Positions 1-9,260 of a stretch of 64,000 nucleotides of DNA are shown piece by piece. The notes below the pieces were generated by a model, which worked only from the letters and a program-made list of their open reading frames with translations, had not been told where the DNA came from and did no database searches. A program made the translations under genes and the position numbers. Position 1 is the first letter of the stretch. Each line of letters begins with the position of its first letter. This DNA comes from Desulforhopalus singaporensis (GTDB taxonomy: Bacteria > Desulfobacterota > Desulfobulbia > Desulfobulbales > Desulfocapsaceae), in contig NZ_FNJI01000005.1 of the NCBI RefSeq assembly GCF_900104445.1, forward strand, positions 62,001 to 126,000, in the 5' to 3' direction.

Positions 1-2
1 GC

Positions 3-656
3 AATGACATTGCCGGGCTGACCGAAAAGATGAGTTTTCGGGCGCTCAACAGCTATATAGGGCGCATCCACGAGGTAAGATATTTTATGCCGCCCTTTGT
101 CGGCACAAAAATGGAACAAGAGGCGCTGGCGGCCTATATCACTGGAGGAATCCACGGCAGGGATTTCGAGCTTAGCCGGGAAACGGATTCGGGAAAAGCA
201 CAGCAAACCGGCCCCGTGCTTTTTGAGGAAAACTGTTCTTCGTGCCATGAGCACGCGGACCTGAAAGCAGCGATGGAGGGGCTTGGGCAGGGGGAGATCG
301 AAACGCTTCTTGGTTCCCTTGATGAAATTTCAGACGAGATGGTGCCGTTTGGCGGCTCCGAAGCGCAGCGCCGGCTGCTTGCCGGTTTTCTGGCGCAACC
401 GGGAGACGGGGGGGAGCAGGCACCACCAGGGGCCGGCGATGATACGGGCCGCATGCTTTTTGAGAATAACTGCATGATCTGTCACCAGCAGGAAGAGCTC
501 ATGTCAGCTGTAGAGGGACAGGGTGGTGAAGAACTGGTCCGGATGCTCAAAACCTTGGACGAGATCTCCGATGAGATGCAACCTTTTTCAGGTACGGACA
601 AGGAGCAGCGGGCTCTGGCAAATTATCTGGAAAGTCTGAACCAGGGAGGTCAGTGA
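3..656 (+). CDS. Polyheme cytochrome c, C-terminal part (5' end outside window)
   Basis: The reading frame is open to the left window edge, so only the C-terminal part is seen. Two heme-attachment motifs are visible, CSSCH (234-248) and CMICH (471-485). Each is followed about 45 residues later by a DEISDEM-x-PF motif whose Met is the likely distal heme ligand. An isolated MPPF near the start is the tail of a preceding domain of the same kind, so the protein has at least three tandem small cytochrome c domains. The stop codon overlaps the start region of the bd-like membrane protein behind it, which implies translational coupling and a shared complex. Inference: a periplasmic electron carrier feeding or fed by that membrane subunit. 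The N-terminus, signal peptide and total heme number cannot be seen. Confidence 0.85.
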   Translation, partial: NDIAGLTEKMSFRALNSYIGRIHEVRYFMPPFVGTKMEQEALAAYITGGIHGRDFELSRETDSGKAQQTGPVLFEENCSSCHEHADLKAAMEGLGQGEIETLLGSLDEISDEMVPFGGSEAQRRLLAGFLAQPGDGGEQAPPGAGDDTGRMLFENNCMICHQQEELMSAVEGQGGEELVRMLKTLDEISDEMQPFSGTDKEQRALANYLESLNQGGQ

Positions 657-1714
657 TGGATTCTCTTTTTATTCCACAGCCGGATACAATACCTGTAGCC
701 TGGGGTTGGTTCCAGTTTCTTTTGCTGTTGACTTTTCCCCTTCATATCCTGGCCATGAACGCCATGGTCGGTGGACTCGCAATCGGTGTGGCCCAGCACC
801 TGCTCGGCGGCAGGGTGCGGCACCAGATGGCGCACCGTATCGCCGTTGCCCTTCCTCTGGTCATCGCCTTTGTCGTCAATTTCGGGGTGGCGCCACTCCT
901 GTTTCTCCAGGTTCTCTACGGCCAGTATGCCTATTCCAGCTCGATCCTGATGGGAAGCTACTGGATTCTGGTTGTTCCGGTTCTCATTATCGGCTATTAC
1001 GGCGCGTATTTCTATGACTTCAGGTTTGCATCTCTTGGCTCTTTTGGTCCTCTTATCGGACTGGTCGTCTTGATTCTGCTGCTGTCGATCGGGTTTATGT
1101 TTTCCAACAATATGTTGCTGATGACCCTGCCGGAAAGATTCAGTGAATATTTCAGCCACCGCGGCGGGACGTTGCTCAGCTGGAGGGAAACCGAATTCTG
1201 GCCCCGGTATCTGCATATGATGACGGGTGCTGTGGCAATCGGCGGTATCTTTGTGGGGTTGTTGGGAAAAATAAGAAAGGTCGACAATGAGGAGCTGGCC
1301 GCTCACAGTGAAAAACTCGGCCTTAGAATCTTTGCACTGGCAACGGTTGTCAACATCTCCATCGGGACCTGGTACCTGTTCTCATTGCCCGAACCGCAGG
1401 CCAATTTCTTTATGGGGGCCAGTATCGGCGCGACCTGCACTCTGGGGATCGGTATCATCCTGGGGTTGGCCGCCCTCTCTTTGGCCTTTGCCGGAAAATT
1501 CTGGTTTACGCTGGGCCTGGCGGTAGCGCTTGTCGTCGACATGACACTGGTCAGAAGCTGGTTGCGTGCAAGTTATCTGGAAAATTTCTTTCACCCGGCC
1601 CAGCTCCAGATGGTACAACAATATTCGCCGCTGCTGTTTTTTCTGGTCATTCTCGCAATCGGTCTCGCCTGCATCTGGTGGCTCTTGAAAGAGGCGTGGG
1701 AGGCGATGTCCTGA
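656..1714 (+). CDS. Cytochrome bd oxidase subunit I-like membrane protein
   Basis: About eight to nine hydrophobic segments over 352 residues. A His in FPLHIL near residue 30, in the first membrane segment, lies where CydA has its heme-ligating His19. A second His in YLHMMTGA matches the region of CydA His186. The protein is shorter than CydA (about 450-520 residues) and I see no quinol-binding Q-loop. The ATG at 656 is preceded by GGGAGGT; a GTG at 653 in the same frame is an alternative. It overlaps the stop of the polyheme cytochrome c gene. Inference: a heme b/d-type membrane subunit exchanging electrons with cytochrome c rather than directly with quinol. No CydB-like gene follows on this strand. 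Family assignment is moderately sure, function is not. Confidence 0.7.
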   Translation: MDSLFIPQPDTIPVAWGWFQFLLLLTFPLHILAMNAMVGGLAIGVAQHLLGGRVRHQMAHRIAVALPLVIAFVVNFGVAPLLFLQVLYGQYAYSSSILMGSYWILVVPVLIIGYYGAYFYDFRFASLGSFGPLIGLVVLILLLSIGFMFSNNMLLMTLPERFSEYFSHRGGTLLSWRETEFWPRYLHMMTGAVAIGGIFVGLLGKIRKVDNEELAAHSEKLGLRIFALATVVNISIGTWYLFSLPEPQANFFMGASIGATCTLGIGIILGLAALSLAFAGKFWFTLGLAVALVVDMTLVRSWLRASYLENFFHPAQLQMVQQYSPLLFFLVILAIGLACIWWLLKEAWEAMS

Positions 1715-1803
1715 CTATTGCAGGTGCCGGGCCACGCTCGCCGGCAGCTGCAGCTGTGCCGGGAGCGGTGGTGGGCTGAGCCCGGCTGCGAAAACAGTGC
1801 TGG

Positions 1804-2535
1804 CTACAGGGTTTCAGAGAGAAACTGCAGCAGCCTCTGCCATGACTTCCGGTCGGCGTCTTTATGGTATCTTTCCGACCCGAAAACAGTGAAAGCATGC
1901 GGGGCTCCTCCGTAACTTATCATCTCGTGGTCAAGGTCGTTTTGTTCCAGCTGGTCTGCCAGTTCCGCAAACTGTTCCATGGTGACGCTCTGATCGGCTG
2001 TGCCATGCAGGATAAGGTAGCTGCCTTTTGCCTTCTCATAGTTTTGCCCGGGTGGCGTGGCAAGGGTTCCGTGAAAAGTGACAAACCCTTTCAGGTCGGC
2101 TCCGGATCGTGCATATTCGAGAACCGCCGCCCCACCGAAACAGTAGCCGATTGCCACCGCATTGTTGTCGCGGTAGAGCCCCTCGTCACCGGCGGCCACC
2201 ATTGCCCCGTTTATCAGTGTTCGCATTTTTTCGCGGTCCTGGTACAGCTCTTTGGTGAGCTGCCGTTTCTTTTCAACCGTGACCGGACGGACCCCGGCAC
2301 CAAAGAGATCGGCTGCAAACACGTTGTAGCCATGTTTAGCAAGCATTCCGGCTCGTTTTACTTCATAATCGGTAAGTCCGTCCCAGTCGTGCAGCAATAG
2401 AACCAGCGGTGCGTTTTCCCCGGCTTGTTCCATGTAGCCTTCATAGGTCATGGTGCCGACGGTGTAGGATACCGACTGTCCCGCCAGGCAGGTTGCGGCG
2501 GTCAGGGTGAGAAGAAAGGATATGATGTATTTCAT
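1804..2535 (-). CDS. Dienelactone hydrolase family protein, probably secreted
   Basis: Alpha/beta hydrolase of 243 residues with the nucleophile Cys in GYCFGG, a later Asp (HGTADQS) and a His (GGAPHAF), the Cys-Asp-His triad of dienelactone hydrolases. The start at 2535 is chosen because it has a good ribosome site (AGGAGAG) and opens with MKYIISFLLTLTAATCLAG, a typical signal peptide. Extending upstream adds a charged, non-signal sequence. The presumed export points to a periplasmic hydrolase of unknown substrate. It is transcribed toward, and converges with, the bd-like operon; the 89-base gap between them shows no convincing terminator. The family is confident; the true substrate is unknown, and many members do not act on dienelactones. 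Confidence 0.85.
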   Translation of the reverse strand: MKYIISFLLTLTAATCLAGQSVSYTVGTMTYEGYMEQAGENAPLVLLLHDWDGLTDYEVKRAGMLAKHGYNVFAADLFGAGVRPVTVEKKRQLTKELYQDREKMRTLINGAMVAAGDEGLYRDNNAVAIGYCFGGAAVLEYARSGADLKGFVTFHGTLATPPGQNYEKAKGSYLILHGTADQSVTMEQFAELADQLEQNDLDHEMISYGGAPHAFTVFGSERYHKDADRKSWQRLLQFLSETL

Positions 2536-2731
2536 GGCGTCTCTCCTATTTGAAGAAAATGCGGACTGCCCGATTGAGTCTTCTCGGCGCCGATCAGCCT
2601 CATTTCCGGGGGACTTTCCGGGTGATTCTCTAAAAAATAGGTACGGTGAAAATAAAATCAATCAGGCGGCTACGGGCGGTGGGGGTTCCAGGAAAGAGGA
2701 AAAACACAGATATCACTGATGCAGCGCCGGG

Positions 2732-3667
2732 CTACTTTTTCCTTCGATTTCTCCGTTCACGGTATTTCGGGTCGCTGTCGATCATCTCCAGCTCGGTGAG
2801 CAGGTTCAGGTAGGTTGCGTATCGCTCTTCACTGATCTGTTTTTGTTCCAGCAGGTCGGTGACGGCGCAGCCAGGTTCGTCACGGTGCCTGCAGTCTCTG
2901 AACCTGCAGGAATTCGCAACTTTTTTTTCAAAGCCCGGAAAAAAGGCGGCAAGCTCGTTGATTGAGGTGTCGACCAGGCCGAAATCGTTAAACCCCGGGG
3001 AGTCCACGAGTTCGCCACCGCCCTCGAGCAGGTGCAGGGTGGAAACGGTGGTGGTGTGCCTGCCTCTTTTTTTGGTTTCACTGATCTCTCCGGTGGAAAG
3101 ATTCAGGTGCGGGATCAGCCTGTTTAAGATCGAGCTTTTTCCTACTCCGGTCGGTCCGACGAAAACCCCCCGGTGTCCCTCTTTGAAAAACTCTTTGAGC
3201 TGGTCAAGGTTGCTGCCGGTTTCAGCACTTACGGAAAAAATCGTCACCGAACCGCTGTATGACCGCTTGATATCTTGAAAATATTCCATGAAACAGGTGA
3301 GGTCCGATTTGTTAACCACCAGGATCGGCGTCAATCCCGCCGCCCGTGAGGCGACAATGGCCCGGTCGGTAAAACCGGGAGGCGGAAGAGGTTCGCAGGT
3401 GATGACGATGCAGAGCACGTCAAGGTTTGCGCCGACGACATGGATGCCGCCCCTGGTATCCATCCTGGAAAGTTCAGAGAATCTTCTCTGCCGATTGAGC
3501 AGTTCTCCTTTTACTTCAACGTTGTCTCCAACCACATGGCCGGAGTTGCGTTTTACCCGCACCGTCGACCGTTCGCCGGTGTCGTTGAATAAAACTTCGA
3601 CCGCCACTCCGTAATGGGCAACGATCACTCCTTTTCTTTTCAGGTTGTTTTTGTCTCGGTTGTGCAT
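2732..3667 (-). CDS. rsgA: Ribosome small subunit biogenesis GTPase RsgA
   Basis: Circularly permuted GTPase of 311 residues acting late in 30S maturation. An N-terminal OB-fold is followed by the G4 motif NKSD (about residue 118), then G1 GPTGVGKSS (about 170), the switch region GRHTTT, and G3 DSPG (about 222). This G4-G1-G3 order is diagnostic of the RsgA/YjeQ family. The C-terminal zinc-binding segment runs CRFRDCRHRDEPGC, and the protein ends in a basic tail. Length is slightly below the E. coli protein. The LysE-type gene ends only 6 bases before the start of this one, so the two are probably co-transcribed. Confidence 0.95.
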   Translation of the reverse strand: MHNRDKNNLKRKGVIVAHYGVAVEVLFNDTGERSTVRVKRNSGHVVGDNVEVKGELLNRQRRFSELSRMDTRGGIHVVGANLDVLCIVITCEPLPPPGFTDRAIVASRAAGLTPILVVNKSDLTCFMEYFQDIKRSYSGSVTIFSVSAETGSNLDQLKEFFKEGHRGVFVGPTGVGKSSILNRLIPHLNLSTGEISETKKRGRHTTTVSTLHLLEGGGELVDSPGFNDFGLVDTSINELAAFFPGFEKKVANSCRFRDCRHRDEPGCAVTDLLEQKQISEERYATYLNLLTELEMIDSDPKYRERRNRRKK

Positions 3668-3673
3668 CGCCCA

Positions 3674-4312
3674 CTATTCCCTTATTATCAGCCGCATACC
3701 AAGAAATAGCAGTATCGATCCGGTCATGGCGTTAAAGGCCCGGTTGACCTTCGGGCTGTCAAGCCAGACCCTGGCTTTGTCGATGGTTGCCGCCAGCAGA
3801 CACTGGTAGATCATGCCGACGCTGAAATGAAGAGTTGCCACAATCAGGGACTGGACAAGGGCGGAATGTGCCGGATCAATGAATTGGGGAAGAAAAGCCA
3901 TATAGAAGATAACGGGTTTGGGATTGAGAACGTTGGAGAGAAATCCCTCCCGCAGGGAGCGGTACCAGGAAAAAGATGCTGTCCCGGAAGCGGAGGTTGT
4001 ATCGAAAAACGATTGTCGGTTGGCAAAACCGTCTCTTAGATTGTTCAGGCCCAGCCACACGAGATAACCAGCGCCGCAAAATTTCAGTGCGGTAAAGGCC
4101 CACGCCGTGTGGAGCAGCAGCACGGAGATTCCGCAGGCGGAAAGTGTTGCGTGGACAAAAAGCCCGCTGCAGATTCCTAAAGAACTGACCGCGCCGTCGA
4201 GCCATCCTCCCCTGCCGCTGTTTCTGATGACGAGCATGGTGTCGACGCCCGGGGAGAGGGTGACCAGGGTGACAGCCAGCAGACAGGTGAGAAGTGTGTG
4301 CGGATCCATCAT
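3674..4312 (-). CDS. LysE/RhtB family amino acid exporter
   Basis: A 212-residue protein with about six hydrophobic segments. Its N-terminal pattern (TLVTLSPGVDTMLVIRNS) is the signature of the LysE/RhtB efflux family in the inner membrane, and the later NPKP-containing segment (LNPKPVIFYMAF) also fits. The substrate, an amino acid or derivative, cannot be told from sequence. The gene lies directly upstream of rsgA with a 6-base gap. Its start is 171 bases from the divergent nitroreductase gene, so both promoters share the AT-rich interval 4313-4483. Confidence 0.85.
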   Translation of the reverse strand: MMDPHTLLTCLLAVTLVTLSPGVDTMLVIRNSGRGGWLDGAVSSLGICSGLFVHATLSACGISVLLLHTAWAFTALKFCGAGYLVWLGLNNLRDGFANRQSFFDTTSASGTASFSWYRSLREGFLSNVLNPKPVIFYMAFLPQFIDPAHSALVQSLIVATLHFSVGMIYQCLLAATIDKARVWLDSPKVNRAFNAMTGSILLFLGMRLIIRE

Positions 4313-4413
4313 GATGATAAAATTCCGGCGGAAGTACGCTGTTGTGATTAAATTAGTCGGTCAAGCGTCCGATTCATTTGCATACCCGGCCGCTTTTCAA
4401 TTACGTTAAAATA

Positions 4414-4445
4414 TATAATGTTACTTGAAAACCTATCAATGTTAC
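4414..4445 (+). promoter_or_regulatory. Candidate promoter and direct repeat upstream of nitroreductase
   Basis: A perfect TATAAT sits at 4414-4419. The heptamer ATGTTAC occurs at 4418-4424 and again at 4439-4445, a 21-base period equal to two helical turns. No good -35 box is visible at the usual spacing. The start of the nitroreductase is 65 bases downstream of the -10. The repeat could be a regulator site in the divergent lysE-type/nitroreductase interval, but it could also be chance in AT-rich DNA. Confidence 0.35.
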
Positions 4446-4483
4446 ACTGTTAGTTGCAGTTAATCCATCAAAAAGGAGAAAAT

Positions 4484-5020
4484 ATGTTTGTTGATTTGTT
4501 AAGAAAAAGACGGAGTATAAGGCAGTTCGAGGAAAAACCGGTACCCGGGGAACAGGTTGATCTTATTGTCGAGGCGATGCTCAGGTCGCCCTCTTCAAGG
4601 GATTTGTGCCCCTGGGAGTTTGTGGTCGTTGAGAATCCGGAGACGATAAAAAGACTTGCAGAAGCCAAACCGCATGGCGCCGGTTTTTTAAAAAACGCCC
4701 CGCTGGCCGTAGCGGTTTGTGCCCGTGAGTCAAAGTCCGATGTGTGGGTGGAGGATTGCGCCATCGCCGCACTCAACATTCACCTGGCGGCCGCCGATCT
4801 CGGGCTTGGCAGCTGCTGGATTCAGATCAGAAAACGTGAGCACGACGGCCAGTTGAGCGCAGAGCAGTTCGTGAAAAGTCAACTGTCGCTGGATGATGAC
4901 ATGAGGGTGCTGGCGATCGTGGCAATCGGCTACCCGAAAGAGGAGAAACCAGGACGGGATTACTCAACCCTGCTTTTCGATCATGTCAGTTATGAAAAAT
5001 ACGGGAACAAAAAGGACTGA
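4484..5020 (+). CDS. Nitroreductase family FMN protein
   Basis: A 178-residue protein that opens with LLRKRRSIRQFEEKPV, the FMN-phosphate-binding start typical of nitroreductases. A conserved RSPSSRDLCPWEFVVV segment and a late AIVAIGYPKEEKPGR also fit. The start at 4484 has a consensus AAGGAG at 4473-4478; an in-frame TTG further upstream has none. Members reduce nitro compounds, quinones or enones with NAD(P)H in the cytoplasm, and the substrate here is unknown. It precedes the pyruvate dehydrogenase genes by 49 bases, so co-transcription is possible. Confidence 0.88.
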   Translation: MFVDLLRKRRSIRQFEEKPVPGEQVDLIVEAMLRSPSSRDLCPWEFVVVENPETIKRLAEAKPHGAGFLKNAPLAVAVCARESKSDVWVEDCAIAALNIHLAAADLGLGSCWIQIRKREHDGQLSAEQFVKSQLSLDDDMRVLAIVAIGYPKEEKPGRDYSTLLFDHVSYEKYGNKKD

Positions 5021-5069
5021 TCACAGGAAACGGGCCGGTACTTGCTGAAATAAAGATCGGGAGGTGGCT

Positions 5070-7727
5070 ATGAATTCATATTATAAGGATCCGGACCCCG
5101 AGGAAACCGGGGATTGGCTGGCATCTCTTGAGGGGGTGGCGGTTAATGAAGGTAAAGAAAAAGTGGATTACCTCCTGCGCCGGCTCACAGATCGGGCCAG
5201 GGCTCTCGGGATCTCCACCTCGCCAGGGATTCTGACCCCTTACTCGAACACCATCCTGCCGGAAAACGAGGCGAAGATGCCGGCGGATTCTCTTGTCGCC
5301 CGAAACGTCGCCGCCTATGTGCGCTGGAACGCCATGGCCATGGTGGCCAGAGCGAACAGAGGCGGCAAAGGGCTCGGCGGGCACATTGCGACGTACACCT
5401 CGGTATCGGCAATGTACGAGGTCGGCTTCAACTGGTTTTTTAGGGGGCCAGGAGCCGAATACGGCGCCGACATGATCTATTTCCAGGGGCACTCCTCCCC
5501 CGGGATCTACGCCAGGGCTTATGTGGAAGGACGCCTAGACGATGAACACCTGGAAAATTTCCGTCAGGAGGTTGACGGACGGGGAGTGTCGTCGTATCCC
5601 CATCCGTGGCTGATGGAGGATTTCTGGCAGTTCCCCACCGTTTCCATGGGACTCGGTCCGATGGCAGCCATCTACCAGGCCAGGTTCATGAGATACATGG
5701 ACAGTCGGGGCCTGGCTGCCTGCGGCGACAGAAAAGTCTGGGTGTTCATGGGCGACGGCGAGACCGATGAGCCGGAGGCTCTCGGGGCGCTGTCCATTGC
5801 GGCGAGGGAACAGCTGGATAACCTGATATTTGTGGTAAACTGTAACCTGCAGCGGTTGGATGGACCCGTGCGGGGCAACGGTAAGATCATACAGGAGCTG
5901 GAAGGGCGGTTCCGCGGGGCCGGGTGGCATGTGATTAAGGTGATCTGGGGGTCCGAGTGGGACGTGATTCTTGAGCGCGATACCCAGGGGCTGTTGATCA
6001 GTAAGTTCGGTTCCATGGTGGACGGTGATTTCCAGACCATCCGTGCCCGCGGACCCGCCTATCTGAGGGAAAAGATATTCGGTGACGATCCGCGGTTGAT
6101 GGCCCTGGTGGACGATTTGAGCGACCGTGAGCTGTGGCAGATGACCCGCGGCGGGCACGACCCGCGAAAAATCTATGGTGCCTACGATGCGGCACTGAAA
6201 TACAGGGGGAAACCGACAGTGATCCTGGCAAAAACCATAAAGGGTTTTGGTATGGGGCAGGCGGGAGAGTCGGTTATGGTGGCCCATAACGTCAAAAAAA
6301 TGGACCTGGATTCGCTCAAGGTATTCCGGGACCGGTTTCATGTTCCACTGGGCGATGAGTCGTTGGCTGATCTGCCGTTTATCAGGCCCGAACCGGGCAG
6401 TCCCGAAGCTGAGTTTATCCGCAAAACCCGCGAAGCCCTCGGCGGACCGGTGCCCTGCCGGCAGGTGAGTGCAAAATCCCTCAAGGCTCCGTCGGCTGCA
6501 GCGTTTAAGGGGTTGCTGGGTTCTTCGAACAAAAGAGAGCTGTCGACCACCATGGCTTTTGTGCGGCTGCTCGGCAGCCTGGTCAGGGATAAGGAGATGG
6601 GCAACCATATAGTTCCGATTATCCCCGATGAGGCCAGGACCTTCGGGATGGAAGGGCTGTTCCGGCAGCTTGGCATCTATGCTCCCCTGGGACAGCTCTA
6701 CGAACCGCAGGACTCGGAGACCATTTCCTGGTATAAGGAGGATCCCGAGGGGCAGATCCTGGAGGAGGGAATCACCGAGGCCGGCGCGGTTTCGTCATGG
6801 CTGGCGGCGGCAACGGCGCATGCCAACTACGGGGTGGCGATGATTCCTTTCTACATCTTTTACTCAATGTTCGGTTTTCAGCGCATCGGAGACCAGTTGT
6901 GGGCCGCCGGAGACGGCAGGGCGCGGGGGTTTCTGCTCGGAGCAACCGCCGGACGCACCACTCTCAACGGCGAGGGGCTGCAGCATCAGGACGGCCAGGG
7001 GTTGCTTTTCGCCTCGGCTTACCCCTCGTGCCTCGCCTACGATCCGACCTTCGGCTATGAGGTTGCGCTCCTGGTGCAGAAAGGTATTGAACGTATGTTT
7101 GTTCGGGGTGAAGACGTCTTCTACTATATCACCCTGCTCAACGAAAACTACCCGCATCCGGAGATGCCTCCCGGAGTTGAAGATGGGATCGACCGCGGCA
7201 TGTACCTGTTTCGCCGGGGATCAGAGAACGGGAAGCGGGTGCAGTTGATGGGATCGGGGGCGATCTTCAGGGAAGTCATCGCCGCTGCGTCAATACTTGA
7301 GGACGATTTCTCCATAGCGGCCGATGTCTGGTCTGTGCTGGGGATCAATCAGCTGCACCGGGAGGGGATCATAAAAGAGACCTGGAACCGCAATCATCCC
7401 GGAAGACCGCGCAAAAAACCGTATGTGGCGCACCAGCTGGAAGATCATCCGGGACCTGTAGTAATCTGTACCGACTACGTGCAGGCCTACGGGGAACAGA
7501 TACGGCGGTTCATCGACAGGCCGGCTACCGTTCTGGGAACCGACGGGTACGGCAGGAGTGATTCAAGAGAGAAACTACGCCGGTTTTTTATGGTAGACCG
7601 GTTTCATATTGTAATTGCAGCACTGGACAACCTGGTGCAGCTGAATCAGCTTGATCAAGCGGTTGTGGAAAAAGCGCTGGCGACATTTGGAATTGACACG
7701 GCAACCCCCCATCCGCTGCAGAGCTGA
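5070..7727 (+). CDS. aceE: Pyruvate dehydrogenase E1 component, homodimeric type
   Basis: At 885 residues it matches E. coli AceE (887). The thiamine diphosphate motif begins GDGETDEPEALGAL (about residue 228) and closes with NCNLQRLDGPVRGNGK. The start at 5070 follows GGGAGG with good spacing. It catalyses oxidative decarboxylation of pyruvate and reductive acetylation of the E2 lipoyl group. It is followed by E2 and E3 genes on the same strand, forming a complete complex. Odd point: strict anaerobes usually rely on pyruvate:ferredoxin oxidoreductase, so a full NAD-linked complex suggests an oxidative or aerotolerant mode. No PdhR-like regulator lies next to it. Confidence 0.96.
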   Translation: MNSYYKDPDPEETGDWLASLEGVAVNEGKEKVDYLLRRLTDRARALGISTSPGILTPYSNTILPENEAKMPADSLVARNVAAYVRWNAMAMVARANRGGKGLGGHIATYTSVSAMYEVGFNWFFRGPGAEYGADMIYFQGHSSPGIYARAYVEGRLDDEHLENFRQEVDGRGVSSYPHPWLMEDFWQFPTVSMGLGPMAAIYQARFMRYMDSRGLAACGDRKVWVFMGDGETDEPEALGALSIAAREQLDNLIFVVNCNLQRLDGPVRGNGKIIQELEGRFRGAGWHVIKVIWGSEWDVILERDTQGLLISKFGSMVDGDFQTIRARGPAYLREKIFGDDPRLMALVDDLSDRELWQMTRGGHDPRKIYGAYDAALKYRGKPTVILAKTIKGFGMGQAGESVMVAHNVKKMDLDSLKVFRDRFHVPLGDESLADLPFIRPEPGSPEAEFIRKTREALGGPVPCRQVSAKSLKAPSAAAFKGLLGSSNKRELSTTMAFVRLLGSLVRDKEMGNHIVPIIPDEARTFGMEGLFRQLGIYAPLGQLYEPQDSETISWYKEDPEGQILEEGITEAGAVSSWLAAATAHANYGVAMIPFYIFYSMFGFQRIGDQLWAAGDGRARGFLLGATAGRTTLNGEGLQHQDGQGLLFASAYPSCLAYDPTFGYEVALLVQKGIERMFVRGEDVFYYITLLNENYPHPEMPPGVEDGIDRGMYLFRRGSENGKRVQLMGSGAIFREVIAAASILEDDFSIAADVWSVLGINQLHREGIIKETWNRNHPGRPRKKPYVAHQLEDHPGPVVICTDYVQAYGEQIRRFIDRPATVLGTDGYGRSDSREKLRRFFMVDRFHIVIAALDNLVQLNQLDQAVVEKALATFGIDTATPHPLQS

Positions 7728-7872
7728 ACGCATGCAGGTGGCAGTGGACAACGAGACTGGTGGTTGAGGTCTTCTTGCATGTCCGGTCGGTCGAGAAACA
7801 ATTTGAAAAACGGCTGCTGATCTCGGCCGGGTAGGGGTAGCTGGGAAAAGACAAGCCTTACAAAAAGGAGAG

Positions 7873-9189
7873 ATGCGGATGGGCGTTGAACACGTTCTCA
7901 TTCCCGATTTTGGCGGGGTGCAGCAGATTACTGTTGTGGAAATCTTTGTGTCCCCCGGAACTACAGTAAAAGAAGATGATTCTCTGTTGACGCTTGAGAG
8001 CGAGAAGGCGGTGATGGATCTGCCCTCGCCGTTTTCAGGAGTGGTTGAAGAGGTGCTGGTCGAAGAGGACGAAGTTGTAAAAAGCGGCCGGGCGGTGGTC
8101 GCAATACGAGTTGCTGGAAACGGTACTGCTGAGGGAGAAAATGAAAAAGAAAAGAGTGCCGATAAGGTAACAACGGCGGACCCGGTTCCGGAAAAAACGA
8201 TGGCGGATGAATCCGGGGAAAGTGGCAGAGGGCAAGGTACAGGGGGCGCAGCTGGTTTGCCGGCAACTGGCGAGGCCGGTGGTGAAAGCGTGGCCAAAAG
8301 GGGGGTTCATGCGACTCCTTCGGTAAGGGCCCTTGCCAGGAGAAAAGGGGTTGAGCTTGATCAGGTACACGGCACCGGACCCGGTGGACGTATAGTGAAG
8401 GAAGATGTTCTCCAGGCGGTTGCTGGCGAGGGGGGGGCAGCTGAAAATAAGAGGCAGCGCCCCCCCCGTTTCATCGATGAATTCGCCGGGTTCGGCGAGG
8501 TCGAAGAGGTTGCGCTGAGCCGTATTCAGAAGATTGGCGGTTCCCGTCTTGAAAAGAGCTGGACAGAGATTCCCCACGTGACCCATTTTGAGGAAGCCGA
8601 TGTCACCGATCTCGAAAAATTCCGGCAACAGCAGAACGAGTCGCTATCAGGGGAGAACGTTCGGTTAAGTCTGCTCGCTTTCGTGATCAAGGCTGTCGCC
8701 GCCTCCCTTAAGCAGTTTCCCCTGTTTAACAGTTCCCTGCTTCCCGAGAGTGATAAGATTGTGCTAAAACGGTACTGGAACATCGGTATCGCCGTTGATA
8801 CGCCGGACGGACTGGTGGTTCCGGTTATCAAGCGCGTCGACACCAGGGGGATTTATGAGATTGCCGAAGAATTAATCCGGGTAAGTGGCGGAGCCAGGGA
8901 GCAAAAGCTTGCGATAAACGATATGCAGGGGGCGACGTTCACCATCTCAAGTCTTGGGGGGATCGGCGGGACCGGGTTTACCCCGATCATTTCTATGCCG
9001 CAGGTAGCAATTCTCGGTATTTCCAGAACGTATATGAAACCGGTCTGGGATGGGCAACGATTCGTTCCCCGTCGTATGCTGCCGTTTTCCGTCTCCTATG
9101 ATCACCGGGTAATTGACGGTGCCGAGGCGGCAAGGTTCTGCATATCGATCAAGATGAATGTTGAGGACCTGAAGCGAACGCTGCTATAA
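7873..9189 (+). CDS. aceF: Dihydrolipoamide acetyltransferase E2 of pyruvate dehydrogenase
   Basis: Domains in order: one lipoyl domain at the N-terminus with the modified Lys in ESEKAVMD (about residue 43), an acidic/Gly-rich linker, and a peripheral-subunit-binding domain (HATPSVRALARRKGV ... GTGPGGRIVKEDV, about 145-178). The catalytic acetyltransferase core ends with SYDHRVIDGAEAARF, holding the active-site HxxxDG. AAAGGAG at 7864-7870 lies only two bases from the ATG at 7873. The in-frame ATG at 7879 has better spacing and may be the true start. A single lipoyl domain contrasts with the three of E. coli. The 145-base gap after aceE contains no gene. Confidence 0.95.
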   Translation: MRMGVEHVLIPDFGGVQQITVVEIFVSPGTTVKEDDSLLTLESEKAVMDLPSPFSGVVEEVLVEEDEVVKSGRAVVAIRVAGNGTAEGENEKEKSADKVTTADPVPEKTMADESGESGRGQGTGGAAGLPATGEAGGESVAKRGVHATPSVRALARRKGVELDQVHGTGPGGRIVKEDVLQAVAGEGGAAENKRQRPPRFIDEFAGFGEVEEVALSRIQKIGGSRLEKSWTEIPHVTHFEEADVTDLEKFRQQQNESLSGENVRLSLLAFVIKAVAASLKQFPLFNSSLLPESDKIVLKRYWNIGIAVDTPDGLVVPVIKRVDTRGIYEIAEELIRVSGGAREQKLAINDMQGATFTISSLGGIGGTGFTPIISMPQVAILGISRTYMKPVWDGQRFVPRRMLPFSVSYDHRVIDGAEAARFCISIKMNVEDLKRTLL

Positions 9190-9260
9190 TTCCGTCTGAA
9201 GAAGACGTCTGATGGCAAAGATTTACTCTGCTGTTTCAAACCCACACAAGGAGCTTCGAT

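Noticed and set aside
5535-6608. Long open frame opposite aceE
   Set aside because: Antisense shadow of aceE; no recognisable domain.
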